A stretch of DNA of 64,000 nucleotides from Bacteroidales bacterium (GTDB lineage Bacteria > Bacteroidota > Bacteroidia > Bacteroidales > WCHB1-69), in the NCBI GenBank assembly GCA_017438945.1, contig JAFRUI010000014.1, positions 82,360 through 146,359 of the forward strand. Direction: 5' to 3'. Position 1 is the stretch's first letter; every line of letters begins with the position of its first letter. The position numbers were made by a program, and so were the translations under genes. Positions 6,504-14,865 of the stretch are shown in pieces. The notes below the pieces were generated by a model. It made no database searches and was not told the origin of the DNA. It saw only the letters and a list, made by a program, of their open reading frames with translations.

Positions 6504-7190
6504 ATGAAAAAAAGCAAAACAATAATTATCACGCTTGTGATTATTTGTACAATAATATCTTGTTCTAAAAATGGTGAAGAAGTAATTATGAAAAATGAGA
6601 CGGCACTGGAGGATGGATTGTCTGATCAAGTCCTTAATGAGGAAACCCTTGTACAGTATTCAGGGAATGATGTCACATATCACCTCTTAAAAGCCATAAA
6701 AATATCAGGAATCACATGTCAAGGTGAAAATCGCTATATGGTATCTTTATTTAGAGGAGATACTTATAGTGTGACAATTGACGATCTTCGGAAGACACTA
6801 TCTGTTTCCACTAACAACAATGACTACCAAGTTGTTTTTCAAGAAGACCGCATAATTGTTCATGAGTTATCTACTAACAGAAGTACAACATATTCCATAC
6901 TTGAGGGAATAGGAAGCGAATTAGATCCTATAATAGCTGTAGCCGTTGCAGCCAAAGTATATCAGCAGGATGTTGGTAATATGCCATATCATATTAATCA
7001 TGAGGATTTACTTTTTCAGACCGAGTCGTATTTGTGTATGCATCCTAGAAAGAGTTGGTGTAGTGCGGAGAGAATGGCTGCGACTTTAGAAGAATATTGT
7101 GGAGGGGCTCCGGCCTTTGTGGGAGGTACTGATTGCGGTTGTCTTTGGGGCGATTTTTTCTGTATTTGTATCACCGATTTTGAGTGTTAG
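6504..7190 (+). CDS. Lipoprotein with Cys-rich C-terminus (module B)
   Basis: This 228-aa precursor has a lipobox (IISC, Cys20) and a beta-type middle. A short hydrophobic patch near residues 140-152 (IIAVAVAAKVY) precedes a striking C-terminus: eight cysteines in the last 51 residues (about 178-228), with segments SWCSAERM, TDCGCLWGDFF and CICITDFEC. This could be a disulphide-knotted or metal-binding peptide domain. It is not obviously related in sequence to the lipoprotein of module A, but it occupies the same position after the same leader. It is AT-rich relative to its surroundings. No family is recognised; a surface toxin or signalling peptide is speculative. Confidence 0.8.
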   Translation: MKKSKTIIITLVIICTIISCSKNGEEVIMKNETALEDGLSDQVLNEETLVQYSGNDVTYHLLKAIKISGITCQGENRYMVSLFRGDTYSVTIDDLRKTLSVSTNNNDYQVVFQEDRIIVHELSTNRSTTYSILEGIGSELDPIIAVAVAAKVYQQDVGNMPYHINHEDLLFQTESYLCMHPRKSWCSAERMAATLEEYCGGAPAFVGGTDCGCLWGDFFCICITDFEC

Positions 7191-7192
7191 TA

Positions 7193-7420
7193 ATGGAAAA
7201 AATTATCTCAACAAATCAGGTTTGGTGGATTTATGCCATTTTTTTGTTGTATATTGTTCTTCTTGTTTTCGTCATTATTCGCGAAATAAAAAACACAAAT
7301 TCAAAGAAATCTTCTTTTGCTTGGATTATATGTTCGCTAATCATGCCTATAGTTCCTTTTTTCTATGTTTTGGTTTTATTAATTAAGAACAGCATACACT
7401 ATTTGAAAAAAAAAGAGTGA
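7193..7420 (+). CDS. Small two-helix membrane protein (module B)
   Basis: This 75-aa protein starts at ATG 7193, two bases after the lipoprotein stop; an upstream TTG would be inside that gene. Two transmembrane helices (about residues 11-29 and 43-64) flank a short charged loop (REIKNTNSKK), and the tail is lysine-rich (HYLKKKE). The W-Y-x-hydrophobic then I-M-P-I-V-P-F-F pattern resembles the PLDc_N-type two-helix domain, some members of which act near bacteriocin genes. It parallels the three-helix protein of module A by position, not by sequence. The function is unknown. Confidence 0.7.
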   Translation: MEKIISTNQVWWIYAIFLLYIVLLVFVIIREIKNTNSKKSSFAWIICSLIMPIVPFFYVLVLLIKNSIHYLKKKE

Positions 7421-7435
7421 ATTGTGCAACTTTAT

Positions 7436-7473
7436 AAGCCCGCAGCTTCAAAATTGAAATGTGGGCTTTTTTT
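7436..7473 (+). terminator. Terminator after module B
   Basis: AAGCCC pairs with GGGCTT, with an inner TTCAA/TTGAA stem, followed by a run of seven T. Confidence 0.8.
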
Positions 7474-7524
7474 ACAAATAACTCCAGTAACACAAAAGAC
7501 GAATGCGATGATGTTTTTTTTTAT

Positions 7525-7532
7525 TATCTTTG
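7525..7532 (+). promoter_or_regulatory. -7 box (TATCTTTG) for folD
   Basis: TATCTTTG followed by CGC lies 45 bp before the ATG at 7577. Confidence 0.65.
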
Positions 7533-7576
7533 CGCATAAAAGTTGTATATCAAAAAACATTAATATTCAGGGTGTT

Positions 7577-8437
7577 ATGCGAATCATCGACGGAAAACTG
7601 TGCGCACAAGTGGTGAAAGACAAAATCGCCAAAGAGGTTGCGGAAATCAAAGCCAAAGGACAACGTCCTCCGAGATTAGACATTTTTCTCGTCGGTGACC
7701 GCCCCGACAGTCTCTCCTACGTGCATAGCAAAGACAAGACCTGCCGTTCGTTGGGCATGGACTGCGTGACACATCTTTTGCCCGACACCACATCCGAAAG
7801 CGAGCTGATGGTGATGATTGACGAATGCAATCGCAACGATGATGTCGATGCCATCCTCATCCAGCTGCCCCTGCCCGACCGCTATAATTCAGCTCGGGTC
7901 CTTGATTTTATCGACTACCGCAAGGACGCTGACGGACTGCATCTGATGAATGTCGGATTGCTGCATCTGGGTGAGCCATACGTGATGCCATGTACCCCAA
8001 AAGGGATTATTACGTTGCTGGAAACCAATGGGATAGAGGTCGCAGGCGAACACGTGGTGATGATTGGGCGCAGCCAGCTAGTGGGCGAACCTACTGCACA
8101 GTTGCTGATCCATAGCAACGCAACGGTCACATTGTGTCACTCCCGTACGAAGAATTTGTCGGAGATTGCACGCCTCGGCGATATTGTCATTACTGCCGTC
8201 GGATGTCCGAACCTTCTCCAACCATACGATTTCAAGCAGGGGGCAGTCCTTATAGATGTGGCCATGAATCGCGTGAACGGTAAGCTGCAGGGGGATGTTT
8301 ATAGCGAAGAAACCCGTCCGGAGTTAGAGAAACGGCTCAGAGCCTGCACCCCCGTTCCCGGGGGCGTTGGACCTATGACCATAGCGATGCTCATGCAGAA
8401 TGTGCTGGACATTTATAAATTAAGAATGCATAATTAA
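7577..8437 (+). CDS. folD: Bifunctional methylenetetrahydrofolate dehydrogenase/cyclohydrolase
   Basis: FolD interconverts 5,10-methylene-, methenyl- and 10-formyl-tetrahydrofolate in the cytoplasm and supplies one-carbon units. The start at 7577 (MRIIDGK) gives the usual length, 286 aa. The catalytic YVHSKDKTC segment (Y-x-x-x-K) is present, as are the DADGLHLMN motif, the Rossmann VVMIGRSQLVGEP loop for NAD(P), and the C-terminal PVPGGVGPMTIAMLMQN signature. It is transcribed alone from its own promoter. Confidence 0.97.
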   Translation: MRIIDGKLCAQVVKDKIAKEVAEIKAKGQRPPRLDIFLVGDRPDSLSYVHSKDKTCRSLGMDCVTHLLPDTTSESELMVMIDECNRNDDVDAILIQLPLPDRYNSARVLDFIDYRKDADGLHLMNVGLLHLGEPYVMPCTPKGIITLLETNGIEVAGEHVVMIGRSQLVGEPTAQLLIHSNATVTLCHSRTKNLSEIARLGDIVITAVGCPNLLQPYDFKQGAVLIDVAMNRVNGKLQGDVYSEETRPELEKRLRACTPVPGGVGPMTIAMLMQNVLDIYKLRMHN

Positions 8438-8472
8438 GGAAGGTATTTTCTTTCCAAGTATCATGTCTCACA

Positions 8473-8862
8473 TTATCGATAACTGATTTTATCGGGGACA
8501 ATGTATGCGCTCGGATAAGTTAATCTTATGCTTTCCAAGTCCTTATATGCTTCCAGGCGGGATTGGTAGTTGCCCACCCGCACTTTGAAATAGGGTTCAT
8601 TATAGATGAGGTAAGCGCGGGTGTAAGGGAAGAGGTTGTTGAAACTGTTTTTGGCGTATTCGGCCTGGGATTTGGAGTTGACCCCCGAATAGGCCGCGAT
8701 TTGGATGCGATAGCCGTTGATTTCTCCTATTTTCCTCCAGTTGTTGACATAATCCTCTTGGATTCTTACGATTCCGGGTTCAATATCATAACGGACGGTG
8801 CCTTGCGAAAAAGCACAGCACCATGCCGTGGAGAGGAAGAATATGGTCAAAAACTTTTTCAT
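8473..8862 (-). CDS. Secreted SPOR-domain protein
   Basis: SPOR domains bind denuded peptidoglycan at division septa. The start is set at 8862 (MKKFLTIFF) to give a signal peptide cleaved near AFSQ; the mature protein is about 108 residues. The SPOR-like part runs from about residue 50 (GYRIQIAAYSG) through a QAEYAKNSF helix to YFKVRVGNYQSRLEAYK near the end, showing the paired beta-alpha-beta half repeats. There is little else in the protein, so it may act as a small periplasmic cell-wall binder. Confidence 0.85.
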   Translation of the reverse strand: MKKFLTIFFLSTAWCCAFSQGTVRYDIEPGIVRIQEDYVNNWRKIGEINGYRIQIAAYSGVNSKSQAEYAKNSFNNLFPYTRAYLIYNEPYFKVRVGNYQSRLEAYKDLESIRLTYPSAYIVPDKISYR

Positions 8863-8875
8863 AATCAACTGGCGG

Positions 8876-8883
8876 CAAAAATA
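8876..8883 (-). promoter_or_regulatory. -7 box (TATTTTTG) for the SPOR gene
   Basis: Reverse-strand TATTTTTG followed by CCGCC, 13 bp before the start at 8862. Confidence 0.55.
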
Positions 8884-8937
8884 CAAAAATTACATAAGCA
8901 CCATCTGTTTTTCATGAATTTTCAGAACTCCCACTGT

Positions 8938-8954
8938 CTATTGCCTGTTGCCTA
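8938..8954. repeat. Short heptad repeat (attgcct/gttgcct)
   Basis: Two 7-bp units, attgcct and gttgcct, are the reverse complement of the unit family at 3727-3778. Confidence 0.7.
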
Positions 8955-8962
8955 AACTATTC

Positions 8963-9523
8963 TTACCCCAGTAGGATTTTTACCCCAATAAGAATCAGCA
9001 CAACACCCCCCACGATTTCCGCATATCGGCCGATTTTCGGATTGGAGAGCTTCCGTACGAACGTGTAGGCCACAAACGAGACGATAAACGAAATGGCACC
9101 GATGGTCAGGAAGGCGCGAGTGACGTGTTCTTCATGGATCATCGCGAAGCTGAACCCCACGGCGAGGGCGTCAATGCTCGTGGCCACAGCCAGCAAGATG
9201 ACATTCTTCCATTTTGTAATATCCAGGTGCTCAGGCTGTTCTTCTTCGTTTTTCTTAAAACTCTCTATCACCATTTTACCGCCAATGAAGGCCAGAATGC
9301 CGAAAGCGATGAATGGGGCGGCTTTTCCTAAAGGCCCCAACAACGATTCGCCGAACAACCAGCCGATAAGCGGCATTCCGCCTTGGAAAATACCGAACGC
9401 AAGAGAAAAACGCCAAACAAAACGTTTTTCCAAATCCGGTTGCAACATCCCTACCACACAACTGATGGCGAAACAGTCCATGGCCAAACTCAACGACAGG
9501 AGCAATAATTCAATCCAACCCAT
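8963..9523 (-). CDS. mntP: Manganese efflux pump MntP
   Basis: MntP exports Mn(II) across the inner membrane. The 186-aa protein has six hydrophobic helices in two inverted halves. Each half carries the acidic family motif: SLAMDCFAISC in helix 1 and ATSIDALAVGFS in the second half. The start at 9523 (MGWIELLLL) matches the usual N-terminus; the longer reading would begin inside a heptad repeat and the promoter. The EEEQPEHLD loop between halves is normal for the family. A second putative manganese transporter lies at 14.9-15.8 kb. Confidence 0.92.
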   Translation of the reverse strand: MGWIELLLLSLSLAMDCFAISCVVGMLQPDLEKRFVWRFSLAFGIFQGGMPLIGWLFGESLLGPLGKAAPFIAFGILAFIGGKMVIESFKKNEEEQPEHLDITKWKNVILLAVATSIDALAVGFSFAMIHEEHVTRAFLTIGAISFIVSFVAYTFVRKLSNPKIGRYAEIVGGVVLILIGVKILLG

Positions 9524-9544
9524 GTTCAATACCAAAATAGGGCG

Positions 9545-9552
9545 CAAAAGTA
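9545..9552 (-). promoter_or_regulatory. -7 box (TACTTTTG) for mntP
   Basis: Reverse-strand TACTTTTG followed by CGCC lies 22 bp before the start at 9523 and is divergent from the promoter at 9627. No yybP-ykoY-like riboswitch structure is visible in the short leader. Confidence 0.6.
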
Positions 9553-9560
9553 CAATTTTT

Positions 9561-9590
9561 AGTTCAAGGTTCAAGGTTCAAAGTTCAAGG
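9561..9590. repeat. Heptad tandem repeat (agttcaa/ggttcaa)
   Basis: Four 7-bp units (agttcaa, ggttcaa, ggttcaa, agttcaa) lie between the divergent mntP and dehydrogenase promoters. Confidence 0.85.
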
Positions 9591-9626
9591 GGTTGGTCAG
9601 TAGCTATAATCTATGTTAAAAAAGTG

Positions 9627-9634
9627 TACTTTTG
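9627..9634 (+). promoter_or_regulatory. -7 box (TACTTTTG) for the sugar dehydrogenase
   Basis: TACTTTTG followed by CGCC lies 26 bp before the ATG at 9660. Confidence 0.65.
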
Positions 9635-9659
9635 CGCCTCATTTTTTGACAAGAAAAGT

Positions 9660-10628
9660 ATGAAAAATTTTGCTGTTTTCGGAGTGGGCGGTTATGTGGC
9701 ACCAAGGCATTTGAAGGCTATTAAAGAAACTGGTAACCAGATGGTTGCCGCGTATGATAAGTCGGATAGTGTCGGTATCATTGACAGTTTTTTTCCGGAA
9801 GCCGCCTTTTTCACCGAAATGGAACTCTTTGATCGTCATGTTTCCAAGCTCAAACATACGGACAACCAGCTGGACATCATTTCGGTTTGCACGCCGAACT
9901 ACCTGCATGATGCGCATACGCGTTATGCGCTACGCTTGGGTACAGATGTGATTTGCGAGAAACCGCTTGTGTTGAACCCTTGGAATGTGGATGTTTTACA
10001 AAATGTTGAGAATGAGACGGGTAGAAAGGTGTATAACATTCTGCAGCTCCGGTTGCATCCCGCGATTATCGCTTTGAAGCAAAAGGTGGAAAATGCGCCT
10101 CAAGATATTGTGTATGATGTTGATTTGACGTATATTACTTCACGTGGCCATTGGTATTACACCAGCTGGAAAGGCGCAGAAAGCAAAAGCGGAGGTATCG
10201 CCACCAATATCGGCATCCACTTTTATGATATGCTTTGTTACATTTTCGGCAATGTGCAGGAGAGTGTTGTGCATATCGCCACCCATGACCGTGTGGCCGG
10301 CTTCATTCGTTTTGACAAAGCAAGAGTCCGTTACTTCTTGAGTATCAACAGAAAAACACTTCCGAAAGAAATTCTGGAAAGTGGAAAGACCACCTTCCGG
10401 CAGATAGTCATCAATGGAGAACCGTTTGAGTTCAGCGACGGATTCACGGATTTGCACACGGAGAGTTACCGTCGTATTTTGGCCGGGGGAGGCTTCGGAT
10501 TGGATGAGGTGCGGCCATGCATCCAGATTGTTTATGATATCCGTAATGCTACACCCGTTGGATTAAAGGGTGACTATCACCCGCTGGCTGTTTTGCCGTG
10601 TGAAAGTCACCCTTTTTATACGAGATGA
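9660..10628 (+). CDS. Gfo/Idh/MocA oxidoreductase, WlbA/WbpB-like UDP-GlcNAc(A) 3-dehydrogenase
   Basis: The 322-aa protein starts at 9660 with a Rossmann NAD motif (FGVGGYVAPRHLKA), carries CEKPLVLNP (the EKP catalytic lysine motif) and the C-terminal Gfo/Idh sheet domain. The segment YITSRGHWYYTSWKG plus KSGGIATNIGIHFYDML matches the WlbA/WbpB subfamily. Those enzymes oxidise C3 of UDP-N-acetylglucosaminuronate on the way to diacetylated amino-sugar acids of surface polysaccharides. The aminotransferase and acetyltransferase partners usually nearby are absent, so the product may feed a locus elsewhere. Subfamily confidence is moderate; superfamily is certain. Confidence 0.88.
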   Translation: MKNFAVFGVGGYVAPRHLKAIKETGNQMVAAYDKSDSVGIIDSFFPEAAFFTEMELFDRHVSKLKHTDNQLDIISVCTPNYLHDAHTRYALRLGTDVICEKPLVLNPWNVDVLQNVENETGRKVYNILQLRLHPAIIALKQKVENAPQDIVYDVDLTYITSRGHWYYTSWKGAESKSGGIATNIGIHFYDMLCYIFGNVQESVVHIATHDRVAGFIRFDKARVRYFLSINRKTLPKEILESGKTTFRQIVINGEPFEFSDGFTDLHTESYRRILAGGGFGLDEVRPCIQIVYDIRNATPVGLKGDYHPLAVLPCESHPFYTR

Positions 10629-10673
10629 GGTTTCCCTCTCTCTGAATTCCACAACGAGGGAACCTCGTTTTTT
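10627..10673. terminator. Bidirectional terminator between convergent genes
   Basis: GAGGTTTCCCTC pairs with GAGGGAACCTC (one bulge) and is followed by TTTTTTC on the plus strand. The left arm begins in the dehydrogenase stop codon, and ahcY ends three bases beyond. Confidence 0.75.
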
Positions 10674-10675
10674 CT

Positions 10676-12085
10676 TTAATAGCGGTAAGCGTCGGTCTTG
10701 TACGGTCCTTCCACCTTTACACCGATGTAGTCTGCCTGCTTTTGCGTGAGTTTGGTCAGCTTGACGCCGATCTTACCCAGATGCAAACGGGCGACCTCTT
10801 CGTCGAGGTGCTTCGGCAGATTGTAAACTCCCACCTTGTATTCGTGTTGCCACAAGTCGAGTTGTGCCATCACTTGGTTGGTGAAGGAGTTGCTCATCAC
10901 GAAGGAAGGATGGCCGGTGGCGCAACCCAAGTTCACCAAGCGGCCTTCTGCCAGGATGAAGATGGAGTGACCGTCGGGGAAGATGTACTCATCGACCTGC
11001 GGCTTGATGTTGCGCTTGGTGATGTGCGCCTGGCTCTCGAACGCGCTGACTTGTATCTCGTTGTCGAAGTGGCCGATGTTGCAGACGATGGACTGGTCTT
11101 TCATCTTGTTGAGGTGATCCACGGTGATGACGTCGCAGTTGCCGGTGCAGGTGACGTAGATGTTACCCTCGTCGAGCGCATCTTCCACAGTCTTGACCTC
11201 AAAGCCTTCCATAGCGGCTTGCAATGCGCAAATTGGATCCACTTCGGTGACGATGACGCGGGCGCCGTAGGAGCGCATGGCTTGCGCACAGCCCTTGCCG
11301 ACGTCGCCATAACCGCACACGACCACCACCTTGCCAGCCACCATCACGTCGGTGGCGCGCTTAATGCCATCGGCCAAGGATTCGCGGCAGCCGTATTTGT
11401 TGTCGAATTTGGACTTTGTCACGGAATCATTGACGTTGATGGCGGGGAAGAGCAGTTCGCCGCGTTCCATCATCTGGTAGAGACGGTGCACACCGGTGGT
11501 AGTCTCTTCCGACACGCCCTTGATCTCCTTCACCATGTTGTGCCAATGGTGCGGATCTTCTTTCAGCACTTGCTTGAGCGTGTTGAAGATGACAGCCTGT
11601 TCGTGGGATTCGGGTTCGGCGTCGAGGACTGTCGGGTCATCTTCGGCCTTGCAACCGAGGTGGATGAGCAGCGTGGCATCACCGCCGTCATCGACGATGA
11701 GTTGCGGACCTTTGCCGCCGGGGAACGAGAGGGCGTTCACAGTGCACCACCAGTAGTCTTCCAGGGATTCGCCTTTCCATGCGAAAACGCTCACACCGTT
11801 GTCGGCGATGGCGGCGGCAGCGTGATCTTGAGTGGAGAAGATGTTGCAGCTGCACCAACGCACTTCGGCACCGAGGTGTGTCAGCGTCTCAATCAACACG
11901 GCCGTCTGGATGGTCATGTGCAGCGAACCCATGATGCGTACGCCTTTCAAAGGTTTTGTGTCACCGTATTTCTCACGGATGGCAAGCAAACCCGGCATCT
12001 CCTTTTGGGATACATCTATGTCCTTGTGTCCCCATTCCGCCAACGACATGTCAGCGATTTTGTATTTCAAATTATTGTCAATCAT
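10676..12085 (-). CDS. ahcY: Adenosylhomocysteinase
   Basis: AhcY hydrolyses S-adenosylhomocysteine to adenosine and homocysteine, removing the product that inhibits methyltransferases. The 469-aa length is typical. Motifs seen include the N-terminal [19 protein letters not shown], the NAD site [17 protein letters not shown], and the C-terminal KTDAYRY end carrying the conserved Lys and Tyr. It is cotranscribed with and directly follows a SAM-dependent methyltransferase (12-bp gap). Confidence 0.97.
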   Translation of the reverse strand: MIDNNLKYKIADMSLAEWGHKDIDVSQKEMPGLLAIREKYGDTKPLKGVRIMGSLHMTIQTAVLIETLTHLGAEVRWCSCNIFSTQDHAAAAIADNGVSVFAWKGESLEDYWWCTVNALSFPGGKGPQLIVDDGGDATLLIHLGCKAEDDPTVLDAEPESHEQAVIFNTLKQVLKEDPHHWHNMVKEIKGVSEETTTGVHRLYQMMERGELLFPAINVNDSVTKSKFDNKYGCRESLADGIKRATDVMVAGKVVVVCGYGDVGKGCAQAMRSYGARVIVTEVDPICALQAAMEGFEVKTVEDALDEGNIYVTCTGNCDVITVDHLNKMKDQSIVCNIGHFDNEIQVSAFESQAHITKRNIKPQVDEYIFPDGHSIFILAEGRLVNLGCATGHPSFVMSNSFTNQVMAQLDLWQHEYKVGVYNLPKHLDEEVARLHLGKIGVKLTKLTQKQADYIGVKVEGPYKTDAYRY

Positions 12086-12097
12086 TTTGTTATATAT

Positions 12098-12895
12098 TTA
12101 TTTGTGATTAAAATTCAAAAGGTAAAAGGCAGAGGTGGTGAAGAAATTACGAATCCAGGGCATCTGAGCGATCACTTTGCTCAGTTTGCGTGGTTTCAGG
12201 TGGAACTTCTGCTCATAATGCGGGTTGATGAACCAAAGTTGTTTGTCAACAATATGATAACCCGTCTGTTTTGCCAGCCGTTCGAATTTCTCCACAGGCA
12301 TTTTCGAGCGTTTGATGCTCAAAAGTTCGTCAATGGCGCCTTGTTCCTCTTTTCCAAGTTTCAGCAACCCTCTGTATAGCGGTACAGGAAGCAGATGGAT
12401 GAACGGAATTTTCGAGATTTTGCTTTTGCAAATCTGCTGATGGCCTCCGAAGGGCATCTGCCAGGCGGGAAAAGCAAAGAAAACAAGACCATTGTCGCGC
12501 ATCAGCGGTTTGATTTTCAAGAAAAACTCTTCCTTATAGGGAGGTTCGATGTGTTCAATGCAGTCATGGACCAAAACAAGGTCAAAGAGTTTGTTTTCGT
12601 TTTGTTGGGGCGGGTAGTTGATGAAGTTTTCGGCACAGAAATCCCCGTTTTTCCCTTCTCTGGCAAAGAAGTTCTTCGCATTCTCTATTTGACCGGCATT
12701 CAGGTCAATTCCTTTCACATAACAACCCAATTCCGCAAAAGGCAGGAGATTTCCGCCTTCTCCACAGCCGATTTCCAGCACTTTCGTGTCAGGTGTGATG
12801 GTAATGAAAGGTTTTAAATAGTCGATGTAATAATTTCTGCTGGTATTGGCCAATTCGTTAAAATACTGCCACCGATCCAAATGACGCTGCTGCAT
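12098..12895 (-). CDS. Class I SAM-dependent methyltransferase
   Basis: The 265-aa protein has a Rossmann methyltransferase core with the SAM-binding motif VLEIGCGEGGNLLPFA (about residues 38-53), the acidic GIDLN at the end of strand 2, and VLVHDCIEHIEP as post-motif III. The C-terminal third (KFERLAKQTGYHIVD onward) is specific to this protein and resembles methyltransferases acting on lipids, glycans or small molecules. It precedes ahcY by 12 bp on the same strand, so the SAH it makes would be cleared by the co-produced enzyme. The substrate is not deducible. Confidence 0.85.
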   Translation of the reverse strand: MQQRHLDRWQYFNELANTSRNYYIDYLKPFITITPDTKVLEIGCGEGGNLLPFAELGCYVKGIDLNAGQIENAKNFFAREGKNGDFCAENFINYPPQQNENKLFDLVLVHDCIEHIEPPYKEEFFLKIKPLMRDNGLVFFAFPAWQMPFGGHQQICKSKISKIPFIHLLPVPLYRGLLKLGKEEQGAIDELLSIKRSKMPVEKFERLAKQTGYHIVDKQLWFINPHYEQKFHLKPRKLSKVIAQMPWIRNFFTTSAFYLLNFNHK

Positions 12896-13021
12896 TGATA
12901 TTGTTTTATTTTACCAAATTCGATTTATTACACTTCCCATCGGGTCCTGTCCGGATTATTTCACTTTTTCTTGTGTAAAGCCAGGGAATTTTCCACCCCC
13001 GCTGCATTTTTAAACAGGCGG

Positions 13022-13029
13022 CAAAAATA
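13022..13029 (-). promoter_or_regulatory. -7 box (TATTTTTG) for the methyltransferase-ahcY operon
   Basis: Reverse-strand TATTTTTG followed by CCGCC lies 127 bp before the methyltransferase start. The leader between them shows no clear riboswitch fold by eye, but an SAH or SAM riboswitch would be worth testing. Confidence 0.5.
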
Positions 13030-13051
13030 CTAAAAATCTAAATAAAAATTG

Positions 13052-13059
13052 TATCTTTG
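13052..13059 (+). promoter_or_regulatory. -7 box (TATCTTTG) for the acyltransferase-cdaA operon
   Basis: TATCTTTG followed by CGC, 28 bp before the ATG at 13088. Confidence 0.65.
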
Positions 13060-13087
13060 CGCTTTCTAACATTAAAAATGTAACATT

Positions 13088-13990
13088 ATGGCTATCACAA
13101 AATTAGACCAATTAGTAGAGTTAGTTAAGTCAAAACCGAAAAAAAGATTGGTGGCGGCTAATGCCAACGACGCGCACACCATTGAAGCGGTTTACGCTGC
13201 TTTGGAGCTGGGCGTGATCGATGCCACTCTCGTCGGTAACCCTGAAGAGATCGAGAAGGTGTGCAAAGAGCATAACTTCGACATGTCCAAATTCACCATT
13301 GTTCCTGAATATGTGGACACGAAGGCTGCCGCCAAGGCCTGCGACCTCATCAACGCCGGCGAAGGCCAGATTCTGATGAAGGGTCTGCTTCCCACCGACA
13401 AATATATGCGCGCCATCCTGAATAAGGAGAGGGGCCTCTGTCCGCCAAAGGCCACCCTTTCGCACGTCACCGTTATTGAGAACCCGGCCTACCATAAACT
13501 GCTCATCGTGGGCGATGTGGCTGTGATTCCCGCTCCCGAACTGAAAGAAAAACAAGCTATTCTCAAATATTTGATCGAAACTGCAAAGGCAATGGGCATT
13601 GAAAAACCGAAAGTGGCCTGTCTGGCCGCCACCGAACAGGTGTCTGTCGGCATGCAAGCCTGTGTTGACGCTGCTCTGCTCGCTGCCATGGGCAGCCGTG
13701 GACAACTCGGCAACGCCTACATTGAAGGTCCTATCTCCTTGGATCTCGCCATCGACAAAGAGACAGTGGAAATCAAAAAGTTCAAGAGCGATGTCGCCGG
13801 TGATGCCGACTGCCTGCTCTTCCCGAACATCGAGACGGGCAACGTGTTCTACAAGTGCTGCACGAAGTTCAACCACGCCGAACTGGGTGCACTGCTCAAA
13901 GGCGCCAAAGTGCCTTGCGTGCTCTCTTCCCGTGGTGACAGTGCCAAGACGAAAATGTATTCCATCGCATTAGCTGCTCTGATGGCATAA
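13088..13990 (+). CDS. ptb: Phosphate acetyl/butyryltransferase family enzyme (Ptb-like)
   Basis: This 300-aa protein belongs to the PTA_PTB fold that moves acyl groups between CoA and phosphate. The length and segments such as QILMKGLLPTDKYM, LSHVTVIENP, LACLAATEQVS-type core and EGPISLDLAID point to the butyryltransferase rather than the acetyltransferase branch. A butyrate kinase gene normally follows, but here cdaA does, 12 bp downstream. Substrate choice (acetyl, butyryl, branched-chain) is therefore open. Family assignment is firm; the gene symbol is by similarity. Confidence 0.88.
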   Translation: MAITKLDQLVELVKSKPKKRLVAANANDAHTIEAVYAALELGVIDATLVGNPEEIEKVCKEHNFDMSKFTIVPEYVDTKAAAKACDLINAGEGQILMKGLLPTDKYMRAILNKERGLCPPKATLSHVTVIENPAYHKLLIVGDVAVIPAPELKEKQAILKYLIETAKAMGIEKPKVACLAATEQVSVGMQACVDAALLAAMGSRGQLGNAYIEGPISLDLAIDKETVEIKKFKSDVAGDADCLLFPNIETGNVFYKCCTKFNHAELGALLKGAKVPCVLSSRGDSAKTKMYSIALAALMA

Positions 13991-14002
13991 TATCGGGAAA
14001 GT

Positions 14003-14797
14003 ATGACGGAATTGGCTGCTATTTTCAACTTTATCGATTTCCGCATCGTTGATGTCCTCGACATCCTGATTGTGGCGGTCCTGCTTTTCGAACTTTACAA
14101 GCTGACGAAAGGCACCGCCGCCGTGAAGATTTTCTGGATGCTCGCGCTCATCTACGTCATTTGGAAGGTGGTTGCCTTTTTCCATTTCACCATGCTTTCC
14201 GATCTGATGGGCGAGCTCATCAATGTGGGCGTGCTCGCTGTCATTATCCTGTTCCAACCGGAAATCCGCAAGTTCATGCTCTATATCGGCGATGGACGGC
14301 TGATGCGCTTTTTCAGCGAACGTTTTGCCAAACAGAGCAAAAAAACGGATTATGCGAAAGAGATTGAGGAGGTGAAAGAGGCTTGTCGGCACATGTCGGC
14401 CACCAAAACGGGGGCCCTGATCGTTTTCGCGCGACAAACTCCGTTGGATGAGTTCCTGAATACAGGAGAGCTAATTGATGCCAAGCCATCGGCAGAGCTT
14501 TTGGAGAACATCTTCTTCAAGAACAGCCCGTTGCATGATGGAGCTGTCATCATCAAGAACCATCGGATCACGGCCGCCCGATGCATCCTGCCGGTTTCCA
14601 AAAACCGTGACCTGCCGCAAGAGGTGGGCTTGCGCCACCGTTCGGCCTTGGGTGCCACGGAGTTCACCGATGCTGTCGCCGTGGTGGTCTCTGAACAGAC
14701 CGGGAACATTTCCGTCTGTCACAACGGGGAGATGACCCGAGACCTTACCTCTTCGACGCTTCGACAAATGTTGGATGAGATTCTGACAAAAGAGTAG
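14003..14797 (+). CDS. cdaA: Diadenylate cyclase CdaA
   Basis: CdaA makes the second messenger c-di-AMP from two ATP, controlling potassium and osmotic balance and the cell wall. The 264-aa protein has three N-terminal transmembrane helices (about 20-40, 43-62, 68-88) and a cytoplasmic DAC domain. The active-site motifs SPLHDGAVII (DGA) and GLRHRSALG (RHR) are intact. In many bacteria the neighbours are cdaR and glmM; here it shares an operon with the Ptb-like enzyme. A terminator follows. Confidence 0.96.
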   Translation: MTELAAIFNFIDFRIVDVLDILIVAVLLFELYKLTKGTAAVKIFWMLALIYVIWKVVAFFHFTMLSDLMGELINVGVLAVIILFQPEIRKFMLYIGDGRLMRFFSERFAKQSKKTDYAKEIEEVKEACRHMSATKTGALIVFARQTPLDEFLNTGELIDAKPSAELLENIFFKNSPLHDGAVIIKNHRITAARCILPVSKNRDLPQEVGLRHRSALGATEFTDAVAVVVSEQTGNISVCHNGEMTRDLTSSTLRQMLDEILTKE

Positions 14798-14823
14798 AAG
14801 CTGATTATTAAACAAGGTATGAG

Positions 14824-14859
14824 AGGAGGGATTTCACTGGAGATTCCTCCTTGTTTTTT
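14824..14859 (+). terminator. Terminator after cdaA
   Basis: GGAGGGA...TTCCTCC stem followed by TTGTTTTTTA, between the convergent cdaA and transporter genes. Confidence 0.7.
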
Positions 14860-14865
14860 AAATTG

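Noticed and set aside
10742-12379. 545-codon plus-strand ORF
   Set aside because: It is antisense to ahcY and the methyltransferase, both clearly conserved, and its product is a low-complexity His/Val/Asp-rich shadow.
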